64,000 nucleotides of DNA. Origin: Agathobacter sp. GTDB taxonomy: Bacteria > Bacillota > Clostridia > Lachnospirales > Lachnospiraceae. The stretch covers positions 33,631 through 97,630 of the forward strand of contig JALEZW010000055.1 of NCBI GenBank assembly GCA_022772675.1. Reading direction: 5' to 3'. Positions 27,801 through 35,165 of the stretch are shown piece after piece. The notes beneath the pieces are model-generated. The model was not told the DNA's origin. It ran no database searches and was given only the letters and a program-made list of their open reading frames with translations. A program made the translations under genes and the position numbers. Numbering within the stretch: position 1 is the first letter of the stretch; the number at the start of each line of letters is the position of its first letter.

Positions 27801-29279
27801 GCAGCGGCAGATGCGGCAGTGGATCAGCTTAGTGCAAAGGATGAGGTGGGGGTTGTGACTTTTGATGACCACTATAACTGGCAGGTTCCATTGCAGAAAG
27901 TAACGGATAAGGATGCAATCCATGAAAAAATTGAGACGGTCAATGAGGGCGGCGGCACTACCATTAAACCTGCGGTCAGGACGGCGCTGAATAAGATAAA
28001 ACAGAGCAGCGCTCAGCTTAAGCATATTGTCCTGCTTACGGACGGGCAGGGAGAAACCCGTAATTTCACGGATATCGTGGAGGAATGTCAGAAGGCGGGG
28101 GTCACACTCTCAACCGTTGCGGTGGGGGAAGACTCCGATGGCTTGCTGTTAGAAAACCTTGCCGGCCAGTGTGGCGGCAGATATTATTACTCCGATATTT
28201 CCACGGATATCCCAAAGATTTTTGCCCAGGAGGTATTTCTGAGCGGAGATACCTACCTGCAGAACGGGGATTTTCCACTGGCGGTAAATGGTGGGAATGC
28301 CATTACGAAGGGGCTGTTTGAAAATGGCTGGCCTGACCTTCTGGGTTATGTCAGTGCCTCTCCGAAAAACGGCACGAAGGTGTTGATTGCAGCCGGGGAA
28401 AAAGAAGATCCCATTCTTTCTGTGATGCAGTACGGCCTGGGGCACACCGTGGCATGGAACAGTGATGTCACAAACCGCTGGACAGCAGGCTATGCCCGCT
28501 CGGATGAGTATGTGCAGCTCTGGAAGCGGATTGTGGACTACAGTGCAGGAAGCGGCTCCCTTGGGGAGGATTCCGTTGATGTGACCACCGTTTCGGGAAA
28601 AACACACCTTACCTATGAGGCAAAGGATTACTCGGAAAAAACGGCTGTTGAGACGGTATATACGGACCCGGATGGGGAAACCCACAGCGTAAAGCTTTCC
28701 GCCAGCGGGCCCGGCGTTTACGAGGCTGATTTAGAAACCGGAAAGAGCGGAGTCTATGATCTTAGTGTGCGCCGCATGAATGGGGATAACATAGATAAAT
28801 CCCTCATGACTGCAGCAGTGGTGCAGTATTCGGAGGAATATAAATTTGCGCTGACCAGCGACCGGTTCTGCGCTTTTGTTAAGCAGTACGGAAAAATGAT
28901 TACGGAGAAAACAGATTTCTGGAAGAAATTAAAGGCATCGAAAAGAAGCGGATATGATATTACGAACATTCTTTTAATGCTTCTGATTCTTTTATTTGTG
29001 GCAGATGTGGCGATGCGAAGATTCAGCTTTGTTCCGCCGGTTTTGCACTGGACGAAAGGAAAGAAAAAGAATATAATTGCGAAAGAGGTGTCGGACAGGA
29101 AGACAGAACCCCTTTTGAACAGTGATCTGAAAGGGGACGGTTCTATGAAGAAGGATTCCGGAAAGATAGATTCCGGAAAGAAAGATTCCGGAAAAAAGCG
29201 TTCCGCCGGAAAGGAACCACCGCAGGCTCTGGATACTTCGGCACTTTTAAAGAAAAAAGAAGAGAGACATTATCAATGA
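24831..29279 (+). CDS. Giant triple-VWA membrane protein (BatA/YfbK-like fusion)
   Basis: A 1482-aa protein that seems to join two aerotolerance-type proteins. Order: BatA-like N-terminus with membrane helices (residues 8-27, 60-82), VWA1 with D95-T-S-G-S-M, a beta-rich segment, paired membrane helices (about 565-617), VWA2 with the weaker DLSES site (near 626), a glutamine-amidotransferase-like segment (GCGLICCGGEESYALGGY, about 920), VWA3 with a full DHSGSMS metal site (near 969), a C-terminal helix (about 1378-1398) and a Lys/Ser tail with KDSGK repeats. It is the presumed client of the MoxR/DUF58 pair. Fourfold longer than a typical BatA. Confidence 0.88.
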   Translation: MQFESMWPLVFLLAVPVVILLYLLVPKGKDTKVSSNLLWQKLFYNRQSKTFLEKFIHNLLMYLQIMIVFLLVLALMSPFLLRDKKSSGSIVYVLDTSGSMKHLTKKGDTRFAAAVKEIRSQILASDGTKISIVTNDGTGSRMLAVNSTDKKTLQNTLKKVKCSDTEGDLSSVLSTVQTLQSGGQQKDKAQIIFYTDGVGAKYAKSTADALSARVRVMGDSVSNVANTFLSCTREKDSYRAAAGLVNYSSHKAKFDVSLYEGKKLLSVRTVTLKPEESFTCLFSDVDWKGEPLCTRISSVSFEGTKEKDSLSADNCAYALYGENSDVDAVLIGEGNTYLEKAYQAVTGKTLTKTELSSSLEKEDSRIRIYDAGVYPEDAKKRMVFAEKSEKQMKNVSLSARSCQLTEGIDSFAIGVNETYVYDLPEWATGFLWSGKQCAAYYGEHDGIREVVMGFDIRESDFALKPEFPVLMANAFHFLGDDSLLAGNVYTAGEKVLFHARSNVDIDSILAPTDEAGIYRAEAGELKENYIVKFPCDSQSDGRITEKDYGTEVSAQRTLSRKHIRNFLLVLALLVMILEWVLYVKQMRYQGRFYLVVRLIGLSLLLLAMCGLSVNIKKAEDTTVFLVDLSESNAANQKKMENYLREQVKKMPGKNQYGIVAFGENALVEQFLTDKKQASPILSAPERAATNIEEAVSAGLSLIPDGAAGRLVVLTDGKETKGDITRTVSALTAKKVQLLSVLYEDTEEDSDAYIEDVDMPDYLYQGDSYTMTVTVVSNYDTDARLKLLQGTKLSSVTKVHLNKGSNSFAIRQKVTGEESEQYTVKVEAPGDGCEENDSFYTYAAVDSLPKILVISGMKEDSTQFCSVLEAAGCNFRVVSAKNAPETLKEMLQYKSIILENVYRTDLPEGFLKQVETYVKDYGCGLICCGGEESYALGGYRDTELEKVLPVDMQLRGQNEKQNLAMVMVIDHSGSMSVSADGNGATNLDLAIAAADAAVDQLSAKDEVGVVTFDDHYNWQVPLQKVTDKDAIHEKIETVNEGGGTTIKPAVRTALNKIKQSSAQLKHIVLLTDGQGETRNFTDIVEECQKAGVTLSTVAVGEDSDGLLLENLAGQCGGRYYYSDISTDIPKIFAQEVFLSGDTYLQNGDFPLAVNGGNAITKGLFENGWPDLLGYVSASPKNGTKVLIAAGEKEDPILSVMQYGLGHTVAWNSDVTNRWTAGYARSDEYVQLWKRIVDYSAGSGSLGEDSVDVTTVSGKTHLTYEAKDYSEKTAVETVYTDPDGETHSVKLSASGPGVYEADLETGKSGVYDLSVRRMNGDNIDKSLMTAAVVQYSEEYKFALTSDRFCAFVKQYGKMITEKTDFWKKLKASKRSGYDITNILLMLLILLFVADVAMRRFSFVPPVLHWTKGKKKNIIAKEVSDRKTEPLLNSDLKGDGSMKKDSGKIDSGKKDSGKKRSAGKEPPQALDTSALLKKKEERHYQ
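29152..29198 (+). repeat. Short tandem repeat in the VWA gene tail
   Basis: Three tandem copies built on GATTCCGGAAAG with 15-bp period encode the (K)DSGK repeats at the cytoplasmic tail of the triple-VWA protein. Confidence 0.7.
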
Positions 29280-29293
29280 TCTAAGGAGTAATT

Positions 29294-31027
29294 ATGCAGT
29301 CAGAAAGAGATTTAAGAGAGAAATTAAGAAGTATTGATCATAAGAGCTATCCCGCATACAAGTCCCTGCGTGGAAGTTACCGTTTTCCTTCCTTCATTTT
29401 ATCCATTGACCATGTACAGGGGGATCCTTTTGCAGCTCCATCCCATGTGAGTGTCCTGGTGGATAGAAAAGCAGCAGGATTTCCGGAATATGCCATAAAA
29501 AATGAGCTGACAAGAACTGCCCTGGCAGATGAACTGCTGCGAGGCTTTGCGGCACAGGTGAACCGGTTTACATTTAAGGCAAAGGGCTCCGGAAAAAGCG
29601 GGCTGATTTCCGTTACACACTGCGGACAGGAGGTATTGAAACGGACTGCCTGTGAGGTATCGGAAAAAGAGATTACTGCCAGATTTGCAGTGGGATTTCC
29701 GGCAAACGGAAGAACCATAAATGCCAGAGAGCTGGATAAGATTTTATTTGAGTATCTGCCGGTCTGTGTGGAACAGGCATTTTACTATAAGAATCTGGAT
29801 GCAGAGAAAATAAAGGCAGTTATTGATCTGGCAGAGGATCAGGATTCTATCCGCAGCCAGTTACAGGAGAGAGGACTTTCGGCCTTTGTGGCGGATGGCT
29901 CCGTTTTACCCAGGGAGAGCGGTATTTCCTCCCGTCCCATGAAAAATTCCGTGGCATTTGTTTCCCCGGATTCTCTTCGGGTAACTCTTAAGCTGCCCCA
30001 TAAGGGCAGTATCAGCGGCATGGGAATCCCAAAGGGAATCACTCTGATTGTAGGTGGCGGTTACCACGGGAAATCCACACTGTTAAATGCCCTGGAGCTG
30101 GGGGTTTATAATCACATTGCAGGGGATGGAAGAGAGTATGTTATTACGGAAGAAAGTGCTTTGAAGCTTCGTTCCGAAGATGGACGGTTTATTAAGGACG
30201 TGGATATCTCCATGTTTATCAGTGACCTGCCCAATGGAAAGGATACATGCCGTTTTTCCACGGAGGATGCCAGTGGAAGCACCTCCCAGGCAGCAGGAAT
30301 TGTGGAAGGAATGGAGGCAGGCAGCAGGCTTTTTCTGTTGGACGAGGATACCTCTGCTACGAATTTCATGGTAAGGGATGCCTTTATGCAGCGGGTGGTA
30401 AGTCCGGACAAGGAGCCTATCACCCCGTTTCTTTCCCGTGCCCGTGAACTGTATGAAAAGGCAGGGATTTCTACCATACTGGTTGCCGGAAGTTCCGGTG
30501 CATTTTTCCATATTGCAGATACGGTGATCCAGATGGACTGTTACCAGCCGGTTGACATTACAAAAAAGGCAAAGGAACTGTGCAGGGAATTTCCGATTTC
30601 GGAAGAGAGACCGGCACCTTTTGTTATGCCGGAAAGTAAACGTGTGATGACAAAGGATGAAAACGCAGCGGTCAGACGGAGAGATTACCGTACCGGGGCA
30701 TTCAAAAAGGACGAGCCGGAACGGTTAAAGGTAAAGGTAATGGGGCGCGATGGATTTTCTCTGGGAAAACAGAATGTGGACCTGCGCTATATCGAGCAGC
30801 TGATTGATACAGAACAGACGGCAGCACTGGGACTCATACTGAAATATGCGGTGGAGCATCTCATTGATGGAAGGCGGACGCTTTCGGATATTGCAGAATT
30901 TTTGCAGGAACAGCTGTCAAAAAAAGGACTGGCCTTTTTTGCGGATGGTGGTTATATTCCGGGAGGATATGCCATGCCCCGGGTACAGGAAATCTATTCC
31001 TGCCTGAACCGTTATCGGAGAGCGTAA
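29294..31027 (+). CDS. Predicted ATPase of the ABC class (PF09818-like)
   Basis: A 577-aa soluble protein with a distinctive ABC-type ATPase core: P-loop IVGGGYHGKSTLLNALE (near residue 254), a Q-loop region and Walker B RLFLLDEDTSATNFM (near 344). Flanking N-terminal (SFILSIDHVQGDPFAAPS) and C-terminal helical parts are those of the widespread ABC_ATPase family of unknown function, sometimes mis-annotated as isopentenyl-diphosphate isomerase. Starts 14 bp after the VWA gene with its own AAGGAG, so it may be the last gene of that operon, although this family is found in many unrelated contexts. Confidence 0.85.
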   Translation: MQSERDLREKLRSIDHKSYPAYKSLRGSYRFPSFILSIDHVQGDPFAAPSHVSVLVDRKAAGFPEYAIKNELTRTALADELLRGFAAQVNRFTFKAKGSGKSGLISVTHCGQEVLKRTACEVSEKEITARFAVGFPANGRTINARELDKILFEYLPVCVEQAFYYKNLDAEKIKAVIDLAEDQDSIRSQLQERGLSAFVADGSVLPRESGISSRPMKNSVAFVSPDSLRVTLKLPHKGSISGMGIPKGITLIVGGGYHGKSTLLNALELGVYNHIAGDGREYVITEESALKLRSEDGRFIKDVDISMFISDLPNGKDTCRFSTEDASGSTSQAAGIVEGMEAGSRLFLLDEDTSATNFMVRDAFMQRVVSPDKEPITPFLSRARELYEKAGISTILVAGSSGAFFHIADTVIQMDCYQPVDITKKAKELCREFPISEERPAPFVMPESKRVMTKDENAAVRRRDYRTGAFKKDEPERLKVKVMGRDGFSLGKQNVDLRYIEQLIDTEQTAALGLILKYAVEHLIDGRRTLSDIAEFLQEQLSKKGLAFFADGGYIPGGYAMPRVQEIYSCLNRYRRA

Positions 31028-31074
31028 TAAATTGACAATATCAGTTTCAGCATATAAAATGATAGGAAACGAAG

Positions 31075-31127
31075 CAATTCGTGTATCAAATGAGGGGAAA
31101 ATACCCTTTGACCCTCATATCATAAAA
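31075..31127 (+). repeat. Copy of the GGGTCAAAAGG repeat upstream of argS
   Basis: About 50 bases nearly identical to the reverse complement of the left end of the 258-bp element beside sigG (CAATTCGTGTATCAAATGAG, then CCTTTGACCCTCATATCAT). The copy folds on itself through ATGAGGG and CCCTCAT. It ends just before the argS ribosome site; the rest of the element is absent. Its frame happens to be open and explains the spurious N-terminal extension in the ORF track. Confidence 0.75.
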
Positions 31128-31145
31128 TACGAGGAGAATAACAGC

Positions 31146-32933
31146 ATGAAAGCATTAATTGACAAGATTACCGATGAAGTGACCGCTGCATTCAAGGAGA
31201 ACGGGTACGACGGAAAATACGGCAGGGTAACGGTTTCCAACCGCCCGGATCTGTGCGAATACCAGTGTAACGGTGCAATGGCTGCTGCAAAGGAATATAA
31301 ATGTGCACCCTTTATGATTTCCGACAAGATTGCTGAGACTCTTTCCGGAAATGCAATGTTTGAAAGTGCGGAATCAGTAAAGCCGGGATTTATCAATTTA
31401 AAGATCAGTCCGGAATATCTGGCAGAATATGTAAGTGAAATGAAAGAAGATGAGGGACGTTTTGGATGTGAAAAGACGAAAAACCCAAAGACCATTATTA
31501 TAGACTACGGCGGACCCAATGTGGCAAAGCCGCTTCATGTGGGACATCTTCGTTCCGCCATTATCGGAGAGAGCGTTAAGCGCATCTGCAGATATATGGG
31601 TCATAACGTGATTGGTGATGTTCATCTGGGAGACTGGGGCTTACAGATGGGACTTATCATTGTGGAACTGAAAGAGAGAAAGCCGGACCTGGTATATTTT
31701 GACGAGAATTATACCGGTGAATATCCAAAAGAGGCACCCTTTACCATCTCAGAGCTTGAGGATATCTATCCCACTGCCAGCGGGAAATCAAAAGAGGATG
31801 AAAACTTTAAAGCTGCTGCGCTCCAGGCTACCCATGAGCTGCAGCAGGGAAGACGGGGATATCAGGCACTGCTTTCCCATATTTTAAATGTATCCGTGAC
31901 AGATTTAAAGCGCAATTATAAGAATCTCAATGTGGAGTTTGATCTGTGGAAGGGGGAGTCCGATGCACAGCCCTATGTGCCGGAAATGGTACAGATGATG
32001 AAGGACAAGGGCTATGCTTACATGAGTGACGGTGCCTTAGTAGTGGATGTGGCAGAGGAGACCGATTCAAAAGAAATCCCCCCATGTATTATCTTAAAAT
32101 CCGATGGTGCTTCATTATACAGTACCACAGATCTAGCTACAATCGTCATGCGTGTGAAGGACTACAACCCGGACAGTATTATTTATCTCGCCGATGCAAG
32201 ACAGAGCATGCATTTTATTCAGGTATTCCGCTGCGCAAGAAAGACCGGACTGGTGAGGGACGATGTAGAGCTTACCCACATTGGATTTGGCACCATGAAC
32301 GGTAAGGACGGAAAGCCTTTTAAGACAAGAGATGGCGGTGTCATGCGTCTGGAGTATCTTCTGGATGAAATCAATCAGGAGATGTTAAAAAAGATTACGG
32401 AGAACCAGAAGTCCAAGGAGAATCTTGATATTTCGGATGAGGAGGCAAAGGAAACCGCAAGAACGGTTGCTCTTGCAGCGGTGAAGTATGGGGATCTCTC
32501 CAACCAGGCCAGTAAGGATTATGTATTTGACATTGAGCGGTTTACATCCTTTGAGGGAAATACCGGCCCATATATTTTATATACCATTGTAAGAATCAAG
32601 TCGATTCTTAAGAAATATGAGGCTTCAGGCCAAAGCCTGCCGAAGTCTGCTTTATTAAGTGCCCATTCAGCCAGCGAGAAAAAGCTTATGCTTTCTCTTT
32701 CCGGTTTCAATGCCATGATGGAAAATGCTTATGAGGAGAAAGCACCTCACAGGATCTGTGCCTATATTTATGAGCTGGCAAATGCATTTAACGGCTTTTA
32801 TCATGAGACAAAGATTTTATCTGAGGAGAATCAAAAGGTACAGTCTTCTTATATCGGTCTTTTGATGCTGACAAAAGATATTCTGGAGACCTGCATTGAT
32901 GTACTGGGATTTTCGGCTCCTGACCGGATGTAA
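31146..32933 (+). CDS. argS: Arginyl-tRNA synthetase
   Basis: Class I synthetase charging tRNA-Arg. Start ATG 31146 follows GAGGAG and gives MKALIDKITDEV, a normal N-terminus; the ORF-track start 31032 reads through the repeat. 595 aa. The N-terminal tRNA-recognition domain is followed by the HIGH-like motif PLHVGHLRS (near 138), the ArgRS signature GDVHLGDWGLQMGL and a C-terminal DALR anticodon domain ending LGFSAPDRM. A KMSKS motif is degenerate (GKPFKTRDGG), as in many ArgRS. A terminator follows. Confidence 0.97.
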   Translation: MKALIDKITDEVTAAFKENGYDGKYGRVTVSNRPDLCEYQCNGAMAAAKEYKCAPFMISDKIAETLSGNAMFESAESVKPGFINLKISPEYLAEYVSEMKEDEGRFGCEKTKNPKTIIIDYGGPNVAKPLHVGHLRSAIIGESVKRICRYMGHNVIGDVHLGDWGLQMGLIIVELKERKPDLVYFDENYTGEYPKEAPFTISELEDIYPTASGKSKEDENFKAAALQATHELQQGRRGYQALLSHILNVSVTDLKRNYKNLNVEFDLWKGESDAQPYVPEMVQMMKDKGYAYMSDGALVVDVAEETDSKEIPPCIILKSDGASLYSTTDLATIVMRVKDYNPDSIIYLADARQSMHFIQVFRCARKTGLVRDDVELTHIGFGTMNGKDGKPFKTRDGGVMRLEYLLDEINQEMLKKITENQKSKENLDISDEEAKETARTVALAAVKYGDLSNQASKDYVFDIERFTSFEGNTGPYILYTIVRIKSILKKYEASGQSLPKSALLSAHSASEKKLMLSLSGFNAMMENAYEEKAPHRICAYIYELANAFNGFYHETKILSEENQKVQSSYIGLLMLTKDILETCIDVLGFSAPDRM

Positions 32934-32982
32934 TGGACTGTTAGGAAAAAACATAGTTCTAAAACAGAATAGAAAGAATATA

Positions 32983-33021
32983 AATGAGTCATAGGGACAA
33001 AACCCTCTGGCTCATTTTTTT
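32983..33021 (+). terminator. Rho-independent terminator after argS
   Basis: ATGAGTCATAGGG pairs with CCCTCTGGCTCAT (one mismatch, one wobble), followed by seven T. Confidence 0.85.
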
Positions 33022-33050
33022 GATAAGAATATTCATTAAGGACGTGAACT

Positions 33051-33959
33051 ATGGAAATACAAAATTATCTTCCAATGGCATTCCGTACACAGATTAACGG
33101 GGGAATGCTAAAGGATGCCGAAGAAATCCGTCTTCGGGTGGGACAACCGTTAGAGATTCTTTATGCGGATGAAAAAAGCAGAAAATTTGGCAGGATAAGC
33201 GGGGAGCAGATTAAGGAAATGTTAAATTACCTGAGCGGCTATTCCCTTTATGCCATTGAGGAGGAACTGAGGCAGGGGTATTTTACCGTGGAAGGAGGGC
33301 ATAGAATCGGAGTGTCCGGGAGGACCAGCTACCAGAAAAAGGGCAGATGGAGTGAAATGAATCCTTTGTCTTTAGTCAGTGGATTAAATATCCGTCTTGC
33401 CCATGAGAAAAAGGACTGTGCACTGCCTGTGATTCCTTATCTTTATCATAACAGGAGCATTTACCATACTTTCTTTTTTGCACCGCCGGGGGTAGGAAAA
33501 ACAACATATCTGCGGGACTGTATCCGCTGCCTGTCAAAAGGGGATAAGAGAAAACGTGGATTAAAGATCAGCGTGGTGGATGAGCGTTCGGAAATTGCGG
33601 CATGCCACCGGGGCATTCCACAGAACGATTTGGGACCCAGAACCGATGTATTGGATAATTGCCCCAAGGAGCAGGGGATGCGGATGCTGCTTCGGGCTAT
33701 GTCACCGGAAGTCATTGCAGTGGATGAACTTGGAACACCGGAGGATTTTGCGGCGGTTTACGACTGTGCTCGGTGTGGAATCTCAGTGCTTGGAACCATT
33801 CACGCGGGAGATAAGGAAGAAGTGATAAAGAGACTTTCCGGAAACGGGCTTTCGCAGATTTTAAAGGAGTGCCGGCTGGTAGGACTTAAAAGGTTGGGGG
33901 ATGGAAAAAGAAAGATTATGGTTTATGACGGAAAAGGGGAACTGCTATGGGAAAAATAA
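33051..33959 (+). CDS. spoIIIAA: Stage III sporulation protein AA
   Basis: Cytoplasmic secretion-type ATPase (302 aa) that powers the SpoIIIA-SpoIIQ channel between mother cell and forespore. Walker A is APPGVGKTTYLRDCIR (near residue 145), Walker B MSPEVIAVDELG, and GGHRIGVSGR and LGTIHAG are family motifs. First gene of the eight-gene spoIIIA operon; it overlaps spoIIIAB by 13 bp. In Bacillus the operon is sigma-E dependent; no clear sigma-E promoter is visible in the short gap after the argS terminator. Confidence 0.97.
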   Translation: MEIQNYLPMAFRTQINGGMLKDAEEIRLRVGQPLEILYADEKSRKFGRISGEQIKEMLNYLSGYSLYAIEEELRQGYFTVEGGHRIGVSGRTSYQKKGRWSEMNPLSLVSGLNIRLAHEKKDCALPVIPYLYHNRSIYHTFFFAPPGVGKTTYLRDCIRCLSKGDKRKRGLKISVVDERSEIAACHRGIPQNDLGPRTDVLDNCPKEQGMRMLLRAMSPEVIAVDELGTPEDFAAVYDCARCGISVLGTIHAGDKEEVIKRLSGNGLSQILKECRLVGLKRLGDGKRKIMVYDGKGELLWEK

Positions 33960-34462
33960 CAGGGATGATTTTAATTATGGCAGGATGTGCGGGAACACTG
34001 GGATACTGGTATGAGACAAAGAAAAAGGAACTTTCCATGATGGAGGAGTGTATCAGACTTTTTTCCCATTGGCAGGATGCTCTGGAAACGGAGCATATGC
34101 GCCTCTATGATTTTCTGGATACCTATCCTGCACTGACGGAAGAGATGCCTGCAATGCTGAAAGAACTAAAAAATATGCTGGAAAAAAACTGCTATCCCAC
34201 GGGGAGAAAAGCATGGGACAGGGTGCTGGAAAAAAACAGGAAAAGCCTGTTTTTAGGGGAGGAGGCAAAGCAGATTTTAAGGAATGCCGGGGAAGCCTTT
34301 TTCTGTGAAAGCAGCCGGGAAAGTATCCGTATCAGCCGGGTATGCACCCGCCGCATGGAGAAGATCCTGGTACTTAAGAGGGAGGAACTTAGAAGAAAGT
34401 GCAGAGTTTATCTGCCGGCAGGAATGCTTCTTGGTGTAATGATAATTATTCTACTGCTTTAG
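33947..34462 (+). CDS. spoIIIAB: Stage III sporulation protein AB
   Basis: 171-aa membrane protein with an N-terminal helix (GMILIMAGCAGTLGYW), a helical cytoplasmic domain and a C-terminal helix (AGMLLGVMIIILLL), resembling GspF-like inner-membrane platform proteins. Overlaps spoIIIAA; spoIIIAC follows after 8 bp. Confidence 0.93.
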   Translation: MGKITGMILIMAGCAGTLGYWYETKKKELSMMEECIRLFSHWQDALETEHMRLYDFLDTYPALTEEMPAMLKELKNMLEKNCYPTGRKAWDRVLEKNRKSLFLGEEAKQILRNAGEAFFCESSRESIRISRVCTRRMEKILVLKREELRRKCRVYLPAGMLLGVMIIILLL

Positions 34463-34470
34463 GAGGGGCT

Positions 34471-34665
34471 ATGAGTGTAACGATCATATTTAAAATTGCA
34501 GCGGTGGGTATTGTCGTTGCCGTATTGAGCCAGATATTAAAACACAGCGGAAGGGAGGAGCAGGCGTTTCTGATCAGCCTTGCAGGACTTATCATTGTAT
34601 TATTCTGGATTGTTCCCTGCATCAGCGAACTGTTTTCTACGATGGAAACGCTTTTTGAATTGTAG
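34471..34665 (+). CDS. spoIIIAC: Stage III sporulation protein AC
   Basis: 64-aa two-helix membrane protein starting at ATG 34471 after AGGAGGGG; the longer track ORF (34399) includes out-of-place residues from the spoIIIAB end. KIAAVGIVVAVLSQILKHSGREEQAFLISLAG is the conserved core. Probably forms part of the membrane ring of the feeding-tube channel with AD. Confidence 0.95.
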   Translation: MSVTIIFKIAAVGIVVAVLSQILKHSGREEQAFLISLAGLIIVLFWIVPCISELFSTMETLFEL

Positions 34666-34667
34666 CT

Positions 34668-35048
34668 ATGATCATAAAAATTGGAATGATTGGTTTGTCT
34701 GCGGTATTTCTTGCTCTTTTATTCCGGAAGGAAAAAGGAGAACTTTCACTGCTTATCGCAGTAGCTGCAGCAATTCTTATTTTTGGATATGTGCTGGCAA
34801 AGCTCAGAATCATTACGGAATTTCTTTCCGGTCTGGCAGATAAGCTGCCCATTGAAAAGACCTATCTGACAGCACTTTTAAAAATGCTGGGGATTACCTA
34901 TGCGGCAGATTTTATTTCTTCCATCTGCAGCGAGGCCGGATATGGGGCAGTCGGCAGCCAGATTGAACTGTTCGCAAAGATTTCCATTATAGCACTGGCT
35001 GTTCCGGAGCTTATGTATCTGATACAGGTAATTGAGAATTTTTTCTGA
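34668..35048 (+). CDS. spoIIIAD: Stage III sporulation protein AD
   Basis: 126-aa membrane protein with four helices; homologous in part to AC. Starts 2 bp after spoIIIAC. The MLGITYAADFISSICSEAGY segment is diagnostic. Confidence 0.95.
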   Translation: MIIKIGMIGLSAVFLALLFRKEKGELSLLIAVAAAILIFGYVLAKLRIITEFLSGLADKLPIEKTYLTALLKMLGITYAADFISSICSEAGYGAVGSQIELFAKISIIALAVPELMYLIQVIENFF

Positions 35049-35165
35049 CGAGTTGTTATTCAGTGACAGGAAGCACCGGTCTTCTGCCGGTATTTCTTCC
35101 GCAGGAATTCATGTATCGATTCAAAACAGGCAGAAAATAAAAGGGTTGGGAAAGGTGTTTGGAAC

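Noticed and set aside
31032-31145. N-terminal extension of ArgS in the ORF track
   Set aside because: The extension is the translated repeat element; ATG 31146 has GAGGAG and the standard ArgRS start.
31028-31145. T-box leader upstream of argS
   Set aside because: No AGGGTGG antiterminator box or specifier loop; the sequence is the repeat element.
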